Assembly (NCBI RefSeq): GCF_025717005.1
Contig: NZ_JAOVZU010000005.1
Span: 62,001-126,000 of the forward strand
DNA: 64,000 bases
Source: Actinotalea endophytica
GTDB lineage: Bacteria; Actinomycetota; Actinomycetes; Actinomycetales; Cellulomonadaceae
Reading direction: 5' to 3'
The notes below the pieces were generated by a model, which was not told where the DNA came from, did not search any database, and saw only the letters and a list, made by a program, of their open reading frames with translations. The translations under genes were made by a program, and so were the position numbers. This document shows positions 59,195 through 64,000 of this stretch, in pieces. Every line of letters starts with the position of its first letter. The first letter of the stretch is position 1.

Positions 59195-59228
59195 GAGGGG
59201 CGCCGGGCAGGTGCCCGGCGCCCCTCGT
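59195..59228 (-). terminator. terminator of the small secreted protein gene
   Basis: Perfect 16-bp stem (59195-59210 with 59213-59228) and a GG loop, 21 bp after the stop of the minus-strand gene at 59249. Confidence 0.85.
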
Positions 59229-59248
59229 CGCGACCGCGACGGAACGGA

Positions 59249-59560
59249 TCAGGTGTTCTGGTACTCCGGGTCGCAGAAGATGACGAAGCTGATGTCCTTG
59301 TCGATCCACTCGCCGTAGTAGCCGGCGCCGTAGTAGTCGGTGCCCGCCTTGATCAGAACGACTCCCAGCTGACCAGGGTTGGCGATCTGGTGCAGGCCGT
59401 CGGAGTACTCGATCTTGTAGCAGTTCGTGTAGCCCATCGATTCCCAGTACGCCGGATCGTGGGTCTCGGGGGTGACCGGCCTGACGGCGCTGGCGGGGGC
59501 AGCGATGCCGGCCAGTGCAAGCGTGCTCGCAGCGATCGCAACGGTGCGTCGAACGTTCAC
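59249..59560 (-). CDS. small secreted protein of unknown function
   Basis: 103 residues from GTG at 59560, preceded by GAGGAG. Residues 1-25 form a Sec signal peptide (NVRRTVAIAASTLALAG, then AAPASA for cleavage). The mature part, about 78 residues, is rich in Tyr, Gly and Asp and has just two cysteines, in YTNCYKIEY and IFCDPEYQ, suited to one disulfide. No domain recognised. It has its own strong terminator and stands alone. Confidence 0.7.
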   Translation of the reverse strand: MNVRRTVAIAASTLALAGIAAPASAVRPVTPETHDPAYWESMGYTNCYKIEYSDGLHQIANPGQLGVVLIKAGTDYYGAGYYGEWIDKDISFVIFCDPEYQNT

Positions 59561-59696
59561 GGTGTCTCCTCGGTTCGGTGCTGGTTGTGCGGACGTCCGG
59601 AATGTCCGGAGCGCCATGTCGACGCTATTGCGGTGTGTGGCCCGGGTCACACCCCACGTCGCGGTTTCACCCGCCGCCGCACGTGTCATCACCCGT

Positions 59697-60167
59697 TCAG
59701 GCGATATCGAACGTCTGTTCGATCGCCTCGACGACGAGTGCGTGGTCCTGGGCCTGCGGCAGTCCGGACACGGTCGCGACACCCACCTGGCCGACGCCTC
59801 GGACGACGAGCGGCACAGCACCGCCGTGCGTGGCGTACTCGCGCGCCGGAAGCCCGGTCGCGGCATGGAAGTCCGTGCCGGCTGCTGCGTGCCGACGTCC
59901 TACGAGGAACGACGGGCGGCCGGTCAGCTCGGCGACGGCACGCTTGCGGGCGATCCACAGGTCGTTCTCCGCGGTGCTGCCGGGCATCGCGGCGTGGAAC
60001 ACCTGTTGACGCCCCAGGTGGATGTCGATCGCCACCGGCAGGGAGCGCTCCTGAGCGAGCTCGACGATCGCGCAGCCGAGCGTCCAGGCGTCGGCGTGGT
60101 CGAAGTGCTCCAGGACGAGACGGGCGTGCTCGGCCTCGAGGTGGGCAACGATGTCGGAGTCGGACAT
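59697..60167 (-). CDS. HbpS/GlcG-like heme-binding domain protein (UPF0303)
   Basis: 156 residues from ATG at 60167 (SD GGGAGG). The fold pattern fits the UPF0303/DUF336 family: WTLGCAIVELAQERSLPVAIDIHLGRQQVFHAAMPGS, given here in order as long helix, strand and the HLG turn. The C-terminal strand-helix is VVRGVGQVGVATVSGLPQAQDH. HbpS in Streptomyces binds heme and signals iron or redox stress; some relatives are called heme-degrading. No signal peptide, so cytoplasmic. A Fur-like palindrome lies 80 bp upstream. Confidence 0.75.
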   Translation of the reverse strand: MSDSDIVAHLEAEHARLVLEHFDHADAWTLGCAIVELAQERSLPVAIDIHLGRQQVFHAAMPGSTAENDLWIARKRAVAELTGRPSFLVGRRHAAAGTDFHAATGLPAREYATHGGAVPLVVRGVGQVGVATVSGLPQAQDHALVVEAIEQTFDIA

Positions 60168-60247
60168 GGCAGAAGACCTCCCGGTGCGGCCGCCGGTGCG
60201 GCCTGCGAGGACGCTACCGGGACGGTGACGTCCGAACCACGTGTGCC

Positions 60248-60263
60248 GATAATGAACATTATG
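60248..60263. promoter_or_regulatory. Fur-family-like operator
   Basis: GATAATGAACATTATG: arms ATAATG and CATTAT with a 2-nt centre, resembling the Fur/Zur box half-sites GATAAT/ATTATC. It is strikingly AT-rich for this genome and lies in the divergent gap between the HbpS-like gene and the gene at 60337. A minus-strand TAGCGT box at 60211-60216 could serve the HbpS-like gene. Confidence 0.45.
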
Positions 60264-60323
60264 TCATTCCTCTCTGAGCGCCGGCCCGGACGAGCACGGT
60301 CCGGGACCCGAGCCCACTCCCCG

Positions 60324-60329
60324 TAGGAT
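60324..60329 (+). promoter_or_regulatory. leaderless-type -10 box
   Basis: TAGGAT ends 7 nt before GTG 60337. Confidence 0.45.
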
Positions 60330-60336
60330 CGGGCGG

Positions 60337-60684
60337 GTGAGTCAGCCTGAGACGCCTCGACCCCGCACGCTCCGTGACAACTGGTGGTGGTCCGGCGGCC
60401 TGTGGAGCGTCGCCGGCGGCGCGATCATCTGGTACCAGTGGCCGTCGCTCACCGGCGAGACCGAAGGCTTCTGGGGCAACTGGGTGATGGCCGCCGTCGG
60501 CCTGGTGATCGGCGTCGTGGGACTGTTCCGGCTCTACCGTGACTGGCGGATCGAAGAGGCACGCCGCAAGGGCGAGCTCGAGGTCGCAGGTGACGACGCA
60601 GCGGCGCCCACCGCACACCTGTCAGGCTCTGACACCTCGGAACCCGAGGACCAAGACGGCGAGGAGCCGCACCGCAACGCCTGA
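60337..60684 (+). CDS. small two-helix membrane protein, unknown function
   Basis: 115 residues from GTG 60337. A Trp-rich first helix region (DNWWWSGGLWSVAGGAIIWY) and a second helix (WVMAAVGLVIGVVGLFRLY) are followed by a charged, acidic cytoplasmic tail. No family recognised. It is read from its own leaderless-type promoter and converges with the 54-residue gene. Confidence 0.6.
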   Translation: MSQPETPRPRTLRDNWWWSGGLWSVAGGAIIWYQWPSLTGETEGFWGNWVMAAVGLVIGVVGLFRLYRDWRIEEARRKGELEVAGDDAAAPTAHLSGSDTSEPEDQDGEEPHRNA

Positions 60685-60688
60685 CCGG

Positions 60689-60853
60689 TCACGCCTCCGG
60701 GTCCGCGACCTCCGCCCGGGTGCCGGCGTCTGCGTCGGCGATCTCCTCCTCCGGTCGCGGTGGCACGTTCTCGTCCACCTCCAGATGAGGAACGTCGATC
60801 TCGTCGCCGAGGTGACCCAGCGGGTCCGGGTGCTCGGGGTGCGGGACGCTCAT
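60689..60853 (-). CDS. 54-residue acidic protein, unknown function
   Basis: From ATG at 60853, with the SD GGGAGG at ideal spacing. Sequence runs SVPHPEHPDPLGHLGDEIDV then EVDENVPPRPEEEIADADAG: Pro/Glu/Asp-rich, with no cysteines or membrane segments, probably disordered. The SD and the position between two real genes are the only support. It ends 4 bp from the gene stop at 60684 and is transcribed after the MBL-fold gene. Confidence 0.45.
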   Translation of the reverse strand: MSVPHPEHPDPLGHLGDEIDVPHLEVDENVPPRPEEEIADADAGTRAEVADPEA

Positions 60854-60875
60854 TGCCGACCTCCCGTCGGTGGGC

Positions 60876-61517
60876 TCAGACCTCGAGGCTCTCCCCCGGC
60901 GCCAACCGCCGGTACTCCCCCGCACGTCCGAGCCCGGAGAGCAGGCGGTCCGCCAGGGCACGGCCGGGGTCCGACAGGATCGCATCGTGGATCGGCACCG
61001 CGACGCGGGGCGCGACGGCACGGCAGAAGTCGATGGCCTCGGCCAGCTTGAGCCACGGCGCGGCCGCCGGCAGCAGCAGGACCTCGGCGTCGCCGGGCGG
61101 CAGGTCGAGTGAGTCGCCCGGGTGCCACACCGTGCCGATCAGGTATCCGACGTTCGCCGGGCGTGGCACGTCGGGGTGGATCTCGGCGTGCGTACCGCCA
61201 CCGACCAGCACGTCCGTCCCGGCCACCGCCGGCCGGTCGCCCACGCTGACCGCGTGAAGGCGCGCTCCCGGCGCGCCGTGCTCCATCAGCAGCTCGAGCA
61301 CTTCGACCGGGGCGTGGACCGCGAGATCGGGCCGCGCCTCGAGCACCGCCACCAGGTGCTCGGGGACGACGTGATCGGCGTGCTCGTGGGTGATGAGGAC
61401 CGTCCCGGCGTCCTCGAGCGCAGCGTCGGCCCTGGAGAACGAGCCGGGGTCCACCACCAGCCGCCCGTCACCCGTGTCGATGCTGATGCAGGAGTGTCCC
61501 CAGACGGTCAGGCGCAT
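60876..61517 (-). CDS. MBL-fold metallo-hydrolase
   Basis: 213 residues from ATG at 61517. UlaG-like small metallo-beta-lactamase fold: RLTVWGHSCISIDTGDGRLVVDPG, metal motif THEHADHVVPEHL, VGYLIGTVWHPGDSLDLPPG and AVPIHDAILSD supplying the last His/Asp ligands. Substrate unknown. Longer in-frame starts to 61649 would add an Arg-rich head and are rejected. Confidence 0.88.
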   Translation of the reverse strand: MRLTVWGHSCISIDTGDGRLVVDPGSFSRADAALEDAGTVLITHEHADHVVPEHLVAVLEARPDLAVHAPVEVLELLMEHGAPGARLHAVSVGDRPAVAGTDVLVGGGTHAEIHPDVPRPANVGYLIGTVWHPGDSLDLPPGDAEVLLLPAAAPWLKLAEAIDFCRAVAPRVAVPIHDAILSDPGRALADRLLSGLGRAGEYRRLAPGESLEV

Positions 61518-61620
61518 GGCAGCATTCTCGTCCCGCAGCGTGCCGCCCGCATGCGGTCTCGCCGCGCGCCGCCGACGTGCTGCTGCCCGTTCTGTCGGTG
61601 TACCGGCGCGTGGGCGGCAC

Positions 61621-64000
61621 TCACTCGACGACGAGAACCAGGTCCCCACCCTCGAGCTGCTGGATGGCGCCGATCGCGAGCCGCCGGACCTTCCCGCCGA
61701 CGGGCGTGGTGATCGCGGCCTCCATCTTCATCGCCTCGATCGTCGCCACCGTCTGGCCGGCCGACACCTTCTGGCCCTCCTGGACCGTCGGAGTCACGGC
61801 ACCTGCGAACGGAGCGGCGATGTGCCCCGGACGGCCAGGATCCGCCTTCTCGGCCGTGACCTGGTCGACCTCGACCGACACGTCGCGCACCTGCAACGGC
61901 CGGAGCTGGCCGTTGAGGGTGAACATGACGGTGCACATGCCGCGCTGGTCGGGCTCGCCGACGCCCTCCATGCCGACCAGGAGACCCACGCCCCGATCCA
62001 GCTGGATCGTGACCTCGTGGTCCGGGCGCATGCCGTAGAGGTAGGTGGCCGTGTCGAGCACGCTGACGTCGCCGTACTGGGCCCGCACCGCCTCGAGCTC
62101 CTTGGTGGGCCCAGGGAACAGCAGGTGGTTCAGGCGGTTCCGCCGGGTCGCCGAGTCCCCGCGGAGCTCTGCCCGGTCGGCCTCGCTCAGCGGCGCGATC
62201 CGCTTGCCAGGTGTGCGACCGGCCAATGCCTTGGTCCGGAACGGCTCCGGCCAGCCCCCGGGAGGCGTGCCGAGCTCGCCCCCGAGGAACCCGACCACCG
62301 AGTCCGGGATGTCGTAGTCCCCCGGCGACTGCGCGAAGTGCTCGGGGTCGGCCCCACGCGCGACCAGGTGCAGTGCGAGGTCGCCGACCACCTTCGAGGA
62401 CGGCGTCACCTTGACCAGCCGGCCGAGCAGCCGGTCCGCAGCGGCGTACATCGCCTCGATCTGCTCGAACCGGTCCCCCAGGCCCAGCGCGATCGCCTGC
62501 TGGCGCAGGTTGGACAGCTGCCCGCCCGGGATCTCGTGGTCGTAGACCCGTCCGGAGGGTCCAGGGAGCCCGGACTCGAACGGTGCGTACAGCTTGCGCA
62601 CCGCCTCCCAGTACGGCTCGAGGTCCATCACGTTGCGCAGCGAGAGCCCGGTATCGCGCTCGGAGTGCTCGAGCGCCGCCACGAGCGCCGACATCGGTGG
62701 CTGGCTCGTGGTGCCGGCCATCGATGCCGACGCCGTGTCGACAGCGTCCACACCGGCCGCGACCGCCGCCATGAGGGTCGCGAGCTGGCCACCGGCGGTG
62801 TCGTGGGTGTGCAGGTGGACCGGCAGGTCGAAGCGCTCGCGCAGCGCCGTGACCAGGCGAGACGCCGCGAACGGGCGCAGCAGGCCGGCCATGTCCTTGA
62901 CCGCCAGGACGTGCGCGCCGGCCGCGACGATCTCGTCCGCGAGGTGCAGGTAGTAGTCGAGCGTGTACAGGTCCTCGCCAGGGTTGGTGAGGTCGCCGGT
63001 GTAGCACAGCGCCACCTCGGCGACGGCGCTGCCCGCGGCCCTGACGGCGTCGATCGCGGGCCGCATCTGGTCGACGTCGTTCAGGGCGTCGAAGATCCGG
63101 AAGATGTCGATGCCCGTCGACGCGGCCTCGCTCACGAACGCCGCGGTGACCTCGGTCGGGTAGGGCGTGTAGCCCACCGTGTTCCGGCCGCGGAGCAGCA
63201 TCTGGATCGCCACGTTCGGCAGGGCGTCGCGCAGCACCGCCAGGCGCTCCCACGGGTCCTCGCCGAGGAACCTCAGGGCGACGTCGTAGGTCGCCCCGCC
63301 CCAGGCCTCGACCGAGAGGAGCTGGGGTGTGAGCCGGGCGACGTGCGGCGCGGCGACCGCGAGGTCGTAGGTCCGCACCCGGGTGGCGAGCAGGGACTGG
63401 TGGGCGTCGCGGAACGTCGTGTCGGTCACGGCCACCGGCACCTGCTCGCGCAGTGCGCGGGCGAACCCGTCCGGCCCGAGCTCCAGGAGGCGCTGCCTGC
63501 TGCCCGAGGGCGGGGCCGCGGCCAGGTCCGCCGCCGGCAGCTTCTCGCGCGGCTCCAGCTGGTCACGCGGGGCGCCGTGCGGCCGGTTGACCGTGACGTC
63601 GCCGACGAACGCCAAGAGCTTCGTCCCGCGATCCTGGCTCTCCTTGATGATCAGCAGCTCGGGCCGCTCCTCGATGAAGGACGTGGACAGGTCGCCGGCG
63701 ACGAACTCCTCGTCGGTCAGCACGGCCTGGAGGAACGGGATGTTCGTCCGGATGCCGCGGATCCGGAACTCGGCCAGCGCCCGGCGGGCCCGGCGGACGG
63801 CCGTCCCGAAGTCCCGGCCCCGGCAGGTGAGCTTCACCAGCATGGAGTCGAAGTGGCCACTCACCTCGGCGCCAGCCGTCGCGGTCGCACCGTCGAGGCG
63901 CACGCCGGCCCCGGCCGGAGACCGGTATGCCACGATCCGGCCGGTGTCCGGACGGAAGCCGTTGGCCGGGTCCTCGGTGGTGATCCGGCACTGCAGCGCG
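61621..64000 (-). CDS. pyc: pyruvate carboxylase, C-terminal two-thirds (5' end outside window)
   Basis: The frame stays open to the last base, reading ALQCRITTEDPANGFRPDTG upstream of the first ATG/GTG, so the gene continues beyond the window. Visible parts: the end of the biotin carboxylase domain, the carboxyltransferase domain (TDTTFRDAHQSLLATRVRTY, EAWGGATYDVALRFL, HTHDTAGGQLATLMAA), the PYC tetramerisation region, and the biotinyl domain with AMKM (biotinylated Lys codon 61736-61738). Carboxylates pyruvate to oxaloacetate. Confidence 0.96.
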   Translation of the reverse strand, partial: ALQCRITTEDPANGFRPDTGRIVAYRSPAGAGVRLDGATATAGAEVSGHFDSMLVKLTCRGRDFGTAVRRARRALAEFRIRGIRTNIPFLQAVLTDEEFVAGDLSTSFIEERPELLIIKESQDRGTKLLAFVGDVTVNRPHGAPRDQLEPREKLPAADLAAAPPSGSRQRLLELGPDGFARALREQVPVAVTDTTFRDAHQSLLATRVRTYDLAVAAPHVARLTPQLLSVEAWGGATYDVALRFLGEDPWERLAVLRDALPNVAIQMLLRGRNTVGYTPYPTEVTAAFVSEAASTGIDIFRIFDALNDVDQMRPAIDAVRAAGSAVAEVALCYTGDLTNPGEDLYTLDYYLHLADEIVAAGAHVLAVKDMAGLLRPFAASRLVTALRERFDLPVHLHTHDTAGGQLATLMAAVAAGVDAVDTASASMAGTTSQPPMSALVAALEHSERDTGLSLRNVMDLEPYWEAVRKLYAPFESGLPGPSGRVYDHEIPGGQLSNLRQQAIALGLGDRFEQIEAMYAAADRLLGRLVKVTPSSKVVGDLALHLVARGADPEHFAQSPGDYDIPDSVVGFLGGELGTPPGGWPEPFRTKALAGRTPGKRIAPLSEADRAELRGDSATRRNRLNHLLFPGPTKELEAVRAQYGDVSVLDTATYLYGMRPDHEVTIQLDRGVGLLVGMEGVGEPDQRGMCTVMFTLNGQLRPLQVRDVSVEVDQVTAEKADPGRPGHIAAPFAGAVTPTVQEGQKVSAGQTVATIEAMKMEAAITTPVGGKVRRLAIGAIQQLEGGDLVLVVE

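Noticed and set aside
60245-60252. Exact GCCGATAA as a sixth sigma-28-like promoter
   Set aside because: At the required distance upstream (60224-60228) the sequence is GGTGA, not CTCAA or TAAA. The box is better explained as part of the Fur-like palindrome.

Overview
The window is very GC-rich, densely coded chromosomal DNA with many GTG starts and 1-4 nt gene overlaps. Marker genes (mihF, rbpA, pafB/pafC, helY, an LCP wall ligase, class II pyrF) place it in the Actinobacteria. The aroE-LCP-type IV pilus-aroC-aroK-aroB-efp-nusB order and the leaderless promoters suggest Micrococcales, most likely Cellulomonadaceae; the genus is an inference. I see no tRNA, rRNA, insertion sequence, prophage or CRISPR array. 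Both ends cut genes (aroE on the left, pyruvate carboxylase on the right).

Layout. 1-1879: end of aroE and an LCP protein. 2018-15359: a complete monoderm type IV pilus locus (pilB, pilT, pilC, major pilin pilA, three minor-pilin-like genes, prepilin peptidase, pilM, pilN, pilO). 15457-20020: aroC-aroK-aroB, a small HTH protein, efp, nusB. 20033-26531: a membrane GGDEF-EAL protein and putA on the minus strand, with a divergent PAS-AraC regulator. 26529-34832: pyrR-pyrB-pyrC-carA-carB-pyrF behind a PyrR-type RNA leader. 35019-43952: mihF, gmk, rpoZ, coaBC, metK, priA, fmt, rsmB, rpe. 44057-46752: an FMN riboswitch with a PnuC-type riboflavin transporter, then hisE, hisG and a PH-domain membrane protein. 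46757-55037: a DUF3866 protein opposite pafB-pafC, then a small membrane protein, tatA, tatC, a lipid kinase and helY. 55090-64000: amidohydrolase, lnt, rbpA, a secreted small protein, an HbpS-like protein, small unknowns, an MBL-fold hydrolase and partial pyc.

The most interesting signal is a shared promoter motif, CTCAA-N17-CCGATAG. It lies with identical spacing upstream of pilB, pilT, pilA, pilM and the GGDEF-EAL gene, and resembles promoters of the FliA/WhiG (sigma-28) class. This suggests one alternative sigma factor drives pilus assembly together with a cyclic-di-GMP enzyme. Other notable points: a shikimate kinase whose P-loop lacks the catalytic lysine; a coaBC gene with no ATG/GTG/TTG available (probable CTG start); about thirteen leaderless promoters; a nested-hairpin RNA candidate upstream of lnt; an almost A/T-free island between pilC and pilA; a sigma-R-like promoter on rbpA; and a Fur-like palindrome beside the HbpS-like gene.
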